Below, one piece after another: positions 1 to 8,844 of a stretch of DNA of 64,000 nt (position 1 is the first letter of the stretch; every line of letters starts with the position of its first letter). The notes below the pieces were generated by a model, which was not told where the DNA came from, searched no databases, and saw only the letters and a program-made list of their open reading frames with translations. The stretch is from CAZZBK01 sp964387325 (lineage in GTDB: Bacteria > Planctomycetota > Planctomycetia > Pirellulales > PNKZ01). The stretch lies in NCBI GenBank assembly GCA_964387325.1, contig CAYLYE010000003.1, positions 7,726 to 71,725 of the forward strand, given 5' to 3'. The position numbers and the translations under genes were made by a program.

Positions 1-23
1 TTTCTGTTGACGAGAGAAAAAAC

Positions 24-1565
24 ATGAGTAGCGAGTTTGGAATTGGTACGCTGTTGGGGTTGTCAACCATTCAATTGGTCGTGGGAGGCGCCCTTGGCGC
101 GTGGCTAAGAACTCCATCGCCCGCGCCGGGCGGCACTGCGGCCGACACCGCGGGTTTGCGCGACTCGATCATGAAAGAACTGATGGAACAGCAGAATCAG
201 AAGGTCCAGGAGATGGACGAACAGATGCGCAAGCTGCAAGACTTGGTCGGCAGCGTCGGCGCGAATGTCGGTCAGCACAACAGTAGCGTGCAGGCGATCA
301 ACGCCGAGCTGGCCAACGCGGCCACGGGCGATACCAGCGAACTACAAGATGCGCTGCTCAGCACCGTCTCGAAAGTCACCCAGGCGAACGAAGCGCTGCA
401 AGCCCAGCTGCAAGAAGCCGAAGCCCGGTTGGTCGAGCAACAAAAAGCGCTCGAGAAGCAAATGGCCCAGGCCCGGACCGACGCCTTGACCGGCGCGCTC
501 AATCGCCGCGCCTTTGACGATGAATTGGGCCGTCGCGTCGCCGAGTATCACCGCTATCGCACCCCGATCACACTGATGTTGGGGGATATCGACTTCTTCA
601 AGAAATTCAATGATACCCACGGCCATCAAGCGGGCGATCAAGTCCTTAAGGAAACGGCCAAAGCGCTCAGCAAGGCGATGCGCGATGTCGACTTGGTCTG
701 TCGCTACGGCGGCGAAGAATTCGCCATCATCATGCCCGCCACCGAGTTGACCGGCGGCGGACTCGGTGCCGAACGCGCTCGATTGGCCATCGAAGCGGTC
801 ACCGTCATGTTCGAAGAGCAACAGTTGCACGTGACCATGAGCTGCGGTGTCGCGTCGGCTCTCACGAGCGAAGACCCCAGCTCGCTCGTCAAGCGGGCCG
901 ACGAAGCGCTCTACGCCTCGAAACGGGCGGGCCGCAATTGTACGCACTTGCACGATGGCTCGATGATCGTTCCACAATCGTCCCAAGCGGACGTTAAAGC
1001 ACCCGAGGTCGAGTTGAGCAAAACGGTCGATTTGCTGCAAAGCCTGCCCAATCGCGACGCGTTTACGGTCGAGCTGCGGCGCCGCATCGAGCAAAACCAT
1101 CGTTATCATACGCCGGTGAGCGTCATGTTGTGCTCGATCGATATGTTCAGCAAGATTCGCGATCGCAACGGCAAAGAGGTGAGCCAGCAGGTGCTCCGCG
1201 AAGCCGTGCAGGCCATCAATCTCATGCGTCGCGACACGGACATGATCGCGCGCGTGGCCGACGACCGGCTGGCCATTGTGCTGCTGTCATCGAACCTCAC
1301 CAAGGCGGTTGATCTTGCGCAGCGGATTCGTCAGACGCTCGAACAATGCGAGGTTAATTGCGAAGGGCACGATCCGATGCAGTTCACCGTGAGCATCGGC
1401 GTAGCCGAGGTGCGCCACGACGACGACGCCGAAACCATCGTCGAGCGCGCAACGCTGTCGCTCGACGAGGCGCAAGTCGCCGGCGGCAACAGCGTCCAGA
1501 CCCAAGACACGCCCGAAGCCGTGCCGATTGCGGCGACACTACATGCGGTTGGCGGCCACCATTAA
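24..1565 (+). CDS. Membrane diguanylate cyclase with tandem GGDEF domains, the second degenerate
   Basis: Predicted to make cyclic di-GMP from two GTP at the inner membrane. Residues 7-27 form one hydrophobic span, residues about 45-150 look like a charged coiled coil, and two GGDEF folds follow. The first (about 153-310) opens with DALTGALNRRAF and keeps the active-site loop GGEEF near residue 229. An RxxD product-inhibition site (RDVD) lies exactly five residues before it. The second fold (about 338-490) aligns in the same register (RDTD, five residues, ADDRL) but has lost the catalytic loop, so it is probably regulatory or for dimerisation. A purine-rich stretch, GAGAGAAAAAAC, sits directly before the ATG. 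The family call is firm; the input signal is unknown. Confidence 0.93.
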   Translation: MSSEFGIGTLLGLSTIQLVVGGALGAWLRTPSPAPGGTAADTAGLRDSIMKELMEQQNQKVQEMDEQMRKLQDLVGSVGANVGQHNSSVQAINAELANAATGDTSELQDALLSTVSKVTQANEALQAQLQEAEARLVEQQKALEKQMAQARTDALTGALNRRAFDDELGRRVAEYHRYRTPITLMLGDIDFFKKFNDTHGHQAGDQVLKETAKALSKAMRDVDLVCRYGGEEFAIIMPATELTGGGLGAERARLAIEAVTVMFEEQQLHVTMSCGVASALTSEDPSSLVKRADEALYASKRAGRNCTHLHDGSMIVPQSSQADVKAPEVELSKTVDLLQSLPNRDAFTVELRRRIEQNHRYHTPVSVMLCSIDMFSKIRDRNGKEVSQQVLREAVQAINLMRRDTDMIARVADDRLAIVLLSSNLTKAVDLAQRIRQTLEQCEVNCEGHDPMQFTVSIGVAEVRHDDDAETIVERATLSLDEAQVAGGNSVQTQDTPEAVPIAATLHAVGGHH

Positions 1566-1640
1566 AAGCCGTTGGCTGGGCCCGTCGGAATCAGGACAAC
1601 TCTCTCGACAACGACCTCGCGCCACCTCGATGCGGGGTCG

Positions 1641-1793
1641 TTACTTTTTCTTCTTCGCGGCCTTTTTGCTCGCTTTCTTCGCGCCGGCCTTTTTGGCCGA
1701 GCCTGCCGCAGCGCCCTTCTTCTTGCCAAACACGTTATCCCAGTTCTGTGAGAACAGCGGGGTTGGGCCTGTGCGAATGATCGGTCCTGACAT
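1641..1793 (-). CDS. Small conserved planctomycete-type lysine/alanine-rich protein (50 aa)
   Basis: The protein begins MSGPIIRTGPTPLFSQNWDN and ends in a tail of Lys and Ala repeats (AKKASKKAAKKKK), so it has a short folded-looking head of about 25 residues and a very basic tail that could bind nucleic acid. AGGAG lies 11 bases before the ATG. I recall closely similar small proteins in planctomycete genomes, with no known function; that is memory, not a search. The gene faces the diguanylate cyclase and the WD40 gene and lies in a stretch that reads only as low-complexity protein in other frames. The conserved-looking head and the ribosome binding site support it being real. Confidence 0.75.
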   Translation of the reverse strand: MSGPIIRTGPTPLFSQNWDNVFGKKKGAAAGSAKKAGAKKASKKAAKKKK

Positions 1794-1972
1794 GGCGGTA
1801 AGTGCTCCTCGACGATGAACGATTTAATCTGGGCTCTATTCTAGGTACTGAAGTTGTTCCTGCAAGATGGGCAAGTCGAGGGGGATTTTACGCCGCCGAG
1901 CGATTATAATCAGCTCCGTGGATTCCCCCCTGCTCACGTGATTACCTTCGATTTGTTAAAGGGTTTCCGATC

Positions 1973-3184
1973 ATGATGCGTTCGTGGCTAGGTTGCGCGT
2001 TGCTGGTTGTCGTTGCACTCTCTTCAAGCGGCCTGTCACATGCGGCCGATGCGCCCTCGATCGGTACCTATCGCGGCTGGGTCACCGCCGCCGCGTTCTC
2101 ACCCAAGGGGGATCTGCTCGCCACGACCGGTGGGCAAACTCTGCTGTATCGACCGGGCGAGGTCCAACTCTGGGACCCGCAGAGCGGCAAACAACTCGCC
2201 TCGTTCGAAGGACACGAAACCGCTGTCTGGTGTGTGGCGTTTTCGCCCGACGGTGCGACGCTCGCCACCGGCGGCTACGATGGCACGGTGAAGCTGTGGG
2301 ACGTGGTGACGAAAAAAGAAAAGGGGTCATTTGCCCCGCATAAGCATTGGGTTCACGGCGTGCTCTTCAGTGCCGACGGCAAGTCACTCTTCACCGCGAG
2401 CGATGACACGACCGCTAAACTTTGGGACATCACGTCCTCTCCGCCGCAAGAAAAACAAACCTATAAAGGGCACGCCGGCGCAGTTACCTGCCTGGCCTTA
2501 TCGGCCGATGGCCAGAAGCTCATCACCGGCAGCAACGACAAGACGGTCATCGTTTGGAACACGGCCGACGGCAAAGAACGACTCAAGCTCGAAGGGCACG
2601 ACGACGCGATCCTCGGCTTGGCCTTGCTGACCGACGGCCAAACGCTTGCCACTGCCAGCGCCGATCGGTTCATGAAGTTCTGGACGCTCGATGAGTCGAA
2701 GGCAGTCAAAAAAGAAGCTCCGAAAAAGGAAGAGCCGAAAAAAGAAGAATCCAAGAAGGATGAGCCTAAAAAAGAAGAGGCGAAGAAGGACGACAAAAAG
2801 CCTGACGCCGAGAAAAAAGACGGCGACAAGAAAGATGCCCCGCCGGCCGAGCCGCCGAAGAAAGTCCCGTCCCCCAGCGAGCTCGCGTCGATCGAGGCCC
2901 ACAAGAATTGGGTCCACGGCCTCGCCCTGAGTCGCGACGGAAAGTGGCTCGCCACGGCCGGACACGATCGCTCGGTCAAGCTTTGGGACGTCGCCGCGAA
3001 AAAGGAAGCTCACGCCTTCACGCTCTACCTTGGCAGCGTTTGGGCCGTCTCGTTCTCGCCTGACGGCAAGACCCTCGCCACCGGCAGCCACACCGATGGC
3101 CTCAAGCTCTGGAATCTCGACACGAAGCAAGAGCGTTTCCCGGCCCCAAAGGTCGAAGAGAAACCCAAGGACGCGAAGAAATAA
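1973..3184 (+). CDS. Secreted WD40-repeat beta-propeller protein with a Lys/Glu-rich linker
   Basis: An N-terminal signal peptide (about residues 1-24, ending SHAADA) suggests export. Seven WD40 repeats follow, each recognisable by its closing strand: VQLWD, VKLWD, AKLWD, VIVWN, MKFWT, VKLWD, LKLWN. This is the usual number for one closed propeller, normally a protein-protein docking platform. Between blades five and six lies an insert of about 60 residues (about 242-302) made almost only of K, E, D and P, which would form a long charged loop. A TATAAT hexamer at 1905-1910 could be the -10 box, although no good -35 box precedes it. The partner is unknown; no kinase or protease domain is fused. 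Confidence 0.88.
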   Translation: MMRSWLGCALLVVVALSSSGLSHAADAPSIGTYRGWVTAAAFSPKGDLLATTGGQTLLYRPGEVQLWDPQSGKQLASFEGHETAVWCVAFSPDGATLATGGYDGTVKLWDVVTKKEKGSFAPHKHWVHGVLFSADGKSLFTASDDTTAKLWDITSSPPQEKQTYKGHAGAVTCLALSADGQKLITGSNDKTVIVWNTADGKERLKLEGHDDAILGLALLTDGQTLATASADRFMKFWTLDESKAVKKEAPKKEEPKKEESKKDEPKKEEAKKDDKKPDAEKKDGDKKDAPPAEPPKKVPSPSELASIEAHKNWVHGLALSRDGKWLATAGHDRSVKLWDVAAKKEAHAFTLYLGSVWAVSFSPDGKTLATGSHTDGLKLWNLDTKQERFPAPKVEEKPKDAKK

Positions 3185-3218
3185 TCAAGCATGCCCCGCA
3201 TCAGGCAGCTACCGAGCA

Positions 3219-3959
3219 CTACAGCTCGCGGATCCAAATGTTGCGGAACCGCACGGGGTTGCCGTGGTCTTGGATCGTGAACGGCAATTTGGGCGGATGG
3301 GCTGCATAGGCCGGGGCCTTGTCCCAGGCGGTCGAGCCCTCGAGCGCGAAGTGATTCTGCACCAGCACACCATTGTGCAACACGGTCACGTAGGCGGGGG
3401 ACTTCACGGAGCCGTCGGCTTCAAATCGCGGGGCGGTGAAGATGATGTCGTAACTCTGCCACTCGCCCGGCTTGCGACAGGCGTTCACCAACGGTGGGTT
3501 CTGCTTATAGATCGCGGCGGCTTGTCCGTCCGGGTAGGTCGAGTTGTCGAACGAGTCGAGGATCTGTACTTCGTAGCGTCCCATGAGATGAATGCCGCTA
3601 TTGCCGCGACCTTGGCCCGAACCCTTCACTTCGCTCGGAGCGGCCCATTCGAGGTGCAACTGACAATCGCCGAAGGCCTGCTTGGTGGCGAGCCCGCCCC
3701 CTTTGACCGTGGCGACACCGTCGGCAACGAGCCATTTGTCTCCGCCGTTGAACGCGGCGAGGTCCTGGCCACCAAAGAGCACGATGGCATCGGAGGGGGC
3801 ACCGCTCGCGGGACCGGGATCGACCACTTTGGGCACGTCCCATTTCTTGCCGCTGAGATACTCGACCCCCTGCACAGCCGAGTAGCTCAGGACCACCAAG
3901 GCCGACAAACAAAGTCCCACCATCGAGAGCGAGGGGCGCGAGAAACGGGGCGAGATCAT
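3219..3959 (-). CDS. DUF1080 (3-keto-disaccharide hydrolase family) secreted protein
   Basis: A concanavalin-like beta-sandwich protein of the DUF1080 family, predicted to act on sugars outside the cytoplasm. The ATG at 3959 is preferred over one 48 bases upstream because AGGA precedes it at a suitable distance and it gives a clean membrane/signal segment (LSMVGLCLSALVVLSYSAV). Family hallmarks are GGDKWLVADGVATVKGGG, GNSGIHLMGRYEVQILDS and the closing RFRNIWIREL. A second member of the family lies at 8845-9624. DUF1080 proteins are abundant in planctomycetes and are usually linked to glycan breakdown; the substrate here is not known. Confidence 0.9.
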   Translation of the reverse strand: MISPRFSRPSLSMVGLCLSALVVLSYSAVQGVEYLSGKKWDVPKVVDPGPASGAPSDAIVLFGGQDLAAFNGGDKWLVADGVATVKGGGLATKQAFGDCQLHLEWAAPSEVKGSGQGRGNSGIHLMGRYEVQILDSFDNSTYPDGQAAAIYKQNPPLVNACRKPGEWQSYDIIFTAPRFEADGSVKSPAYVTVLHNGVLVQNHFALEGSTAWDKAPAYAAHPPKLPFTIQDHGNPVRFRNIWIREL

Positions 3960-4119
3960 ACGAGTGTTCCTGTCGTAGGGGTTGTAGTGCCGACGATCCA
4001 TAATCACCCATCTTCACACGACTTGCAAGCCGCACCAAATCGTTGACGGCTCGCCGAGGGAGGGGAGAATAAAGAGATCGTCTTCTCTCGTCTCAGTTTG
4101 CCCTTCAGGAAAAGTCGCC

Positions 4120-6363
4120 GTGAGTGTGGCGGTCCCTTCAGACGCAATGCAGCAGGCCCTCGAGCTGCACCGAGCCGGTGATTTGCGTCAGGCTGCGCTC
4201 GCCTACGAACAGATCATCCACTCGACACCGGCTCATGCCGAGGCTTGGCATATGCTCGGCGTCTTGAGCCATCAGTTGGGTAAAAACGAGCTCGCGCTCC
4301 GCTGTATCAGCGAGGCCGTGAAGCTCGACCCCATCCAGGCCGCGTACCATAGTAACCAGGGGGTCGTCTATCTGGCGGTGGATCGCGTCAACGAGGCGAT
4401 CGCCAGCTACCGGCTCGCCATCCTCCGCAAGCAAGACTATCCCGAGGCGTTCTGCAACCTGGGGCACGCGCTGATCAAGATCCGCGATTTTGACGAAGCG
4501 GACAAAGCCCTCCGCGAGGCCTTGCGGCTGCAAGGCGAGTATCCCGAGGTGCAATTCAACCTCGGCCAGCTCGCTCAAGAACGGGGCCACGTCGACGAGG
4601 CGATCCGCTACTACCGCGAGGCCCTGCGCCTGCGGGGCGATTACATCGAGCCGCTCAACAATCTCGCCGTGCTGCTCAAAAATCGGGGCGAGTTCGACGA
4701 GGCGCAACAACTCCTTCAGAAGTCGCTCGAACTCAATCCGCGCGTGATCGAAGCTCGCTACAACCTCGCCCAAACCAAGCATGCCCAAGGGCGGCTCGTC
4801 GAGGCGGTCGAACTCTACCAACGGTTTTTGCACGATCGCCCACAATATGCCTCGGGCCACAACAACTTGGGCAACGCGCTCGAGGACCTGGGCCAAGTCG
4901 ACGACGCGATCATCTGCTATCGCACGGCATTGCAACTCCAGCCCGATTTGCTCGAAGCCTACAACAACCTTGCCCACGCCTTTCAAGTGCAGGGCAAACT
5001 GCAAGAAGCCAAGCTTTGTTATCACGAAGCGCTCAAGCTCGCTGCGCGACACCCGGTCGTGCTGAGCAACTGGCTGTTCTTCCTTAACTACCTCAACGAG
5101 GTCGACCAGAAGGATCTGTTCAAAGAGCATCGCCGCTGGGGCAAGCAGTTCGGACACGAAGATCGCCCCGTGCCCAACTATCCGCACGATCGATCCCCCG
5201 AGCGGAAATTGCGTGTCGGCTATATATCCCCCGACTTTCATGAGCACGCCGTGGCCCGGTTCATGGAACCGATCTTGGCCTATCACAATCACGAGCAATT
5301 CGAAGTCTATTTGTACGCCGACGTCGCGGTGAGTGACGTTACCAGTCAGGCGTTTGCTCAACTGGCCAATCACTGGCGCGTCACACGCTGGCTCGATCAC
5401 GACCAGCTGGCCGAGCAGATTCGACGCGATGAGATCGATATTCTCGTCGACTTGGCCGGTCACACGGCCTGGGGGCGACTGCCGGTCTTTGCGCGGCGTG
5501 TGGCTCCGGTGCAGGTGTCGTATCTGGGCTACCCGAACACGACCGGCTTGGAGGCGATCCAGTACCGGCTCACTGACGCGGTGTGCGATCCGATCAGCGA
5601 CCCGATCCTGCACAGCGAAGATCTTGTGCGGCTCGCGCCGAGTTTCGCGTGCTTTGCGCCGCCGGTAGATATCCCTGAGTCCGGTCCGCTCCCTTACGAA
5701 CGCAATAAATTCATCACGTTCGGCTCTCTGCACAGCCTTTCGAAGCTCAACGACGACGTGCTCGACCTGTGGGCCAAGGTCCTGAAGGCCAATCCTCGCT
5801 CGCGGCTGCTCATGTATCGCGACGCACTCAACGGCTCGGCCGTGGATCACTTCATCGCGCAGTTCGAGAAGCGGGCCGTCGATCGCTCGCGGCTTGAACT
5901 ACGCTGTGGCCCGCCGGGTGGCGCTCATCACCTGACACAGTACCACGACATCGACGTGTCGCTCGATCCGTTCCCGTGGTCGGGGCACACCACGGCTTGC
6001 GAATCACTTTGGCAGGGAGTGCCGGTCATCACGCTGCGTGGTCAGCGTTACGCCGCCCGCATGGTGTCGAGCCTGCTGCAAGTGCTCGGCCATAGCGAGT
6101 GGATTGCCGAGACCCCCGAGCAGTACGTGAAAATCTCGACGGCGCTGGCCAATGCACCGGCTCAGCTCGCCACGCTGCGATCGTCACTGCGTCGCGAACT
6201 GCTCAACAGCGGCGCCTGCGACGGTGTTTCGTTTACACAAAATATCGAGTCGGCCTATCGCCGAATGTGGCAAGAGTGGCTGCGCACCTCGGCCCGCTCC
6301 GCCCACAAATCGCCTCGTAAATCGTCACCCAAATCGAAATCGACTCCCAAGAAGAAGTCTTAA
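4120..6363 (+). CDS. TPR protein with GT41 (OGT/SPINDLY-like) glycosyltransferase domain
   Basis: Predicted soluble glycosyltransferase that adds a sugar to Ser/Thr of proteins. About nine tetratricopeptide repeats (residues about 8-310) are followed by a split GT41 catalytic region (about 360-720). Conserved landmarks are RVGYISPDFHEHAVARF (the region of the catalytic His), LVDLAGHTAWGRLPVF, QVSYLGYPNTTGL, the Lys-bearing GSLHSLSKLNDDV, and FPWSGHTTACESLWQGVPV. The last 25 residues form a basic Ser/Pro/Lys tail, perhaps for contacting DNA, RNA or an acidic partner. The start is GTG at 4120. A paralogue starts 34 bases downstream and a third lies at 39265. The donor sugar and targets are unknown. 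Confidence 0.92.
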   Translation: MSVAVPSDAMQQALELHRAGDLRQAALAYEQIIHSTPAHAEAWHMLGVLSHQLGKNELALRCISEAVKLDPIQAAYHSNQGVVYLAVDRVNEAIASYRLAILRKQDYPEAFCNLGHALIKIRDFDEADKALREALRLQGEYPEVQFNLGQLAQERGHVDEAIRYYREALRLRGDYIEPLNNLAVLLKNRGEFDEAQQLLQKSLELNPRVIEARYNLAQTKHAQGRLVEAVELYQRFLHDRPQYASGHNNLGNALEDLGQVDDAIICYRTALQLQPDLLEAYNNLAHAFQVQGKLQEAKLCYHEALKLAARHPVVLSNWLFFLNYLNEVDQKDLFKEHRRWGKQFGHEDRPVPNYPHDRSPERKLRVGYISPDFHEHAVARFMEPILAYHNHEQFEVYLYADVAVSDVTSQAFAQLANHWRVTRWLDHDQLAEQIRRDEIDILVDLAGHTAWGRLPVFARRVAPVQVSYLGYPNTTGLEAIQYRLTDAVCDPISDPILHSEDLVRLAPSFACFAPPVDIPESGPLPYERNKFITFGSLHSLSKLNDDVLDLWAKVLKANPRSRLLMYRDALNGSAVDHFIAQFEKRAVDRSRLELRCGPPGGAHHLTQYHDIDVSLDPFPWSGHTTACESLWQGVPVITLRGQRYAARMVSSLLQVLGHSEWIAETPEQYVKISTALANAPAQLATLRSSLRRELLNSGACDGVSFTQNIESAYRRMWQEWLRTSARSAHKSPRKSSPKSKSTPKKKS

Positions 6364-6396
6364 CTCGGCTCACGCTCGAACAGGTAATCACACATT

Positions 6397-8766
6397 ATGC
6401 CCACGATTCGCGACGGTCTCGACGAAGCGTTGAAATATCACCGCAGCGGCAAACTGATGGAAGCGGAGAGCATCTATCGGCAGATCAACGAGCTGGCGCC
6501 GTTGCAGCCCGATGCCTGGCATTTACGTGGCGTGATCGCCACTCAGATTGGGCGACCCGACGTGGCGCTCGAACACATTCGCAAAGCGATCGAGCTGAAT
6601 CCGTTCACGCCGGTGTTTCACAACAGCCTAGGGTCGACCTTCGAGGCGCTTGGTCAAATTGAGAAAGCGTTGGAAGAGTACGAGCGCGCGCTGGAGATCA
6701 AAGGAGATTACTCCGAAGCCCATTTCAACGTCGGCCGGATGCACGAGCGGCTGCGGCAATTCCCTCAAGCCCAGAAAGCGTATCATCTCGCGCTCCGCTG
6801 CAACGCCGGCTACCCCGAGGCCGAGCATCGCTTGGGTCGCGTGGCACTCGAACTAAACCAAGCCGACGAGGCGGCCGAACATTTTCGCAAAGCGCTCCGT
6901 ATCAAGCCCGAGTTTTTGCCCGCCATGGAAGACCTGGGGGTGCTACGCATTCAGCAGCAGCGCTATACGGAAGCCGAGAATCAGTTTCGCAAGCTGCTCG
7001 AGTTACGGCCGCAAATTGCCAACGCCCACCACCAATTGGGCCTCGCGCTTCAAGGCCAAAGCCGGCTCGACGAAGCCGAACGCGAGCATGCCGCAGCCTT
7101 GCGACTCGATCCAAATATGTTCGAGGCGCAGAACAACTTGGGCATCTGCCTCGCCCTCCGCGGAAAATTACAGGACGCAGCCGTCTGCTTCCGCGAGACC
7201 ATTAAGCTGCGCCCCGAATATAGCGATGCCCACAGCAACCTGGGGAACGTCTACCTGACGCTGGGACAGCGCGATCAGGCAGTCGATTGCTACAAGCAGG
7301 CGATCGCGCTGAACCCCGACAACGCGCAGGCCTACAGTAACTTTGCCGCCGTGTTGGGCCCGATGGGCTTGCTCACCGAGGCGGCTCAATGTGCCCAGCG
7401 CGCCGCCCAGTTGCAGCCCGAATATGCCGACGCACACAACAATCTGGCCAATGTCTACAAAGAGCTGGGGCTCTTCAAGGAATCGATCGCCGAGTCGATG
7501 CAGGCTTTACGCATCCGGCCATTCTTCCCGCCGGCGCACAGTAATCTGCTGCTGACCTCGAACTACGATCCACAAGCCACGAACGAGCAGATCTTCGAGA
7601 TTCATCAGCAATACTTTCCAAAGCAAGGCGCACATCTGGCCCGGACCACGGCCCACGCGAATCTCACGTATCCGGATCGCCCGTTGCGGATTGGCTACGT
7701 TTCGCCCGACTTGCGTGAGCATCCCGTCACGTCATTCCTGGAGCCGATCCTCGCGAATCACGATCGTCGCGTGTCGTCGGTCGTGCTCTATAACGATGTG
7801 AGTGCTCCGGATGTCACGACGACTCGCTTGGCCAACTACGGCCATGAATGGCGCAACACACACGGTCGCACCGATGACGAAGTGGCCGCGATGGTGCAAG
7901 CCGACGGTGTCGATATTCTCATCGATCTGGCTGGCCACACGGCCCACAATCGATTGCCGATGTTTGCTCGCAAACCCGCCCCGGTTCAAGTCAGCTACAT
8001 CGGCTACCCGTCGACGACGGGCGTGCCGACAATCGACTACTTGATCACCGACAACGTCATCGATCAGCCGGGAGACGATCGTTTTTACACAGAAAAGCTC
8101 GTGCGGCTTGAGCCGAGTTTCTGTTGCTTCACGGCGTCACCGTTCTGTCCGAATGTCGCGCCGCTGCCGGCGATGCAGCGTGGCCAGATCACGTTCGGCT
8201 CGCTCAACGGCCTGATGAAGCTCAACGATCATGTGCTGATGTTCTGGGCGCGTCTGCTGCGCGAGGTGCCGAACTCGCGATTGTTGCTCATCCGCAACAC
8301 GATTCGGGGTCCAGTCGCCGACCGGATTCGCAACCTGTTCCGACACCAAGGGATCGACGACGCACGGATCGACCTGCGCGACAATTGGGGGGGCGGTCGC
8401 ATGCACTACGCCGCCTACGAAGAGATCGACATCGCGCTGGACGTGTTCCCCTGGAGTGGCCACACGACGGCGTGTGAGGCCCTGTGGATGGGTGTCCCCG
8501 TCGTCACGCTCTACGGTGCTCGACATGCCGGTCGTATGGTGTCGAGCGTGCTCAACGCCGCCGGACTGAGCGGCTGGATCGCCCAATCACCGGAGCAGTA
8601 TATTAGTATCGCCCAGCAGTTGGCCAGTAATCTGCCGGGGCTGATCGACACGCGGGTGAAATTGCGTGGCCACCTCGCCGCCTCGCCGCTGTGCGACGGC
8701 AAGCGCTTCACCGCCCAACTGGAACAAGCCTACCGCCAGATGTGGCGCGCCTGGGCCGCGTCGTAA
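6397..8766 (+). CDS. TPR protein with GT41 (OGT/SPINDLY-like) glycosyltransferase domain, second copy
   Basis: Second member of a tandem pair, 33 bases after the first, so probably co-transcribed. Ten or more TPR units span residues about 1-390. The GT41 region (about 425-780) carries RIGYVSPDLREHPVTSF, LIDLAGHTAHNRLPMF, QVSYIGYPSTTGVPT, the Lys-bearing GSLNGLMKLNDHV and FPWSGHTTACEALWMGVPV. It lacks the basic tail of the first copy and has more TPRs, suggesting the same chemistry with different substrate recognition. A short 8-bp hairpin just after the stop may end the transcript. The family assignment is firm; the substrates are not known. Confidence 0.92.
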   Translation: MPTIRDGLDEALKYHRSGKLMEAESIYRQINELAPLQPDAWHLRGVIATQIGRPDVALEHIRKAIELNPFTPVFHNSLGSTFEALGQIEKALEEYERALEIKGDYSEAHFNVGRMHERLRQFPQAQKAYHLALRCNAGYPEAEHRLGRVALELNQADEAAEHFRKALRIKPEFLPAMEDLGVLRIQQQRYTEAENQFRKLLELRPQIANAHHQLGLALQGQSRLDEAEREHAAALRLDPNMFEAQNNLGICLALRGKLQDAAVCFRETIKLRPEYSDAHSNLGNVYLTLGQRDQAVDCYKQAIALNPDNAQAYSNFAAVLGPMGLLTEAAQCAQRAAQLQPEYADAHNNLANVYKELGLFKESIAESMQALRIRPFFPPAHSNLLLTSNYDPQATNEQIFEIHQQYFPKQGAHLARTTAHANLTYPDRPLRIGYVSPDLREHPVTSFLEPILANHDRRVSSVVLYNDVSAPDVTTTRLANYGHEWRNTHGRTDDEVAAMVQADGVDILIDLAGHTAHNRLPMFARKPAPVQVSYIGYPSTTGVPTIDYLITDNVIDQPGDDRFYTEKLVRLEPSFCCFTASPFCPNVAPLPAMQRGQITFGSLNGLMKLNDHVLMFWARLLREVPNSRLLLIRNTIRGPVADRIRNLFRHQGIDDARIDLRDNWGGGRMHYAAYEEIDIALDVFPWSGHTTACEALWMGVPVVTLYGARHAGRMVSSVLNAAGLSGWIAQSPEQYISIAQQLASNLPGLIDTRVKLRGHLAASPLCDGKRFTAQLEQAYRQMWRAWAAS

Positions 8767-8772
8767 ACGAAC

Positions 8773-8793
8773 GTTCTCTCCTAGCGAGAGAAC
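8773..8793 (+). terminator. Small hairpin after the tandem OGT-like genes
   Basis: GTTCTCTC and GAGAGAAC form a perfect 8-bp stem with a 5-base loop, seven bases after the stop codon of the second glycosyltransferase. There is no T-run, so it may be a weak terminator or an RNA-stabilising end. Confidence 0.4.
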
Positions 8794-8844
8794 ACAGTCC
8801 ATCGGTCTTCCAACATGGTCAACACGCTCGTGAGTCTCCAAACG

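Noticed and set aside
4138..5850. Open frame of 570 codons antisense to the first OGT-like gene
   Set aside because: It mirrors the TPR and GT41 regions and has no domain or ribosome binding site. A strong coding strand with high GC creates such shadows.
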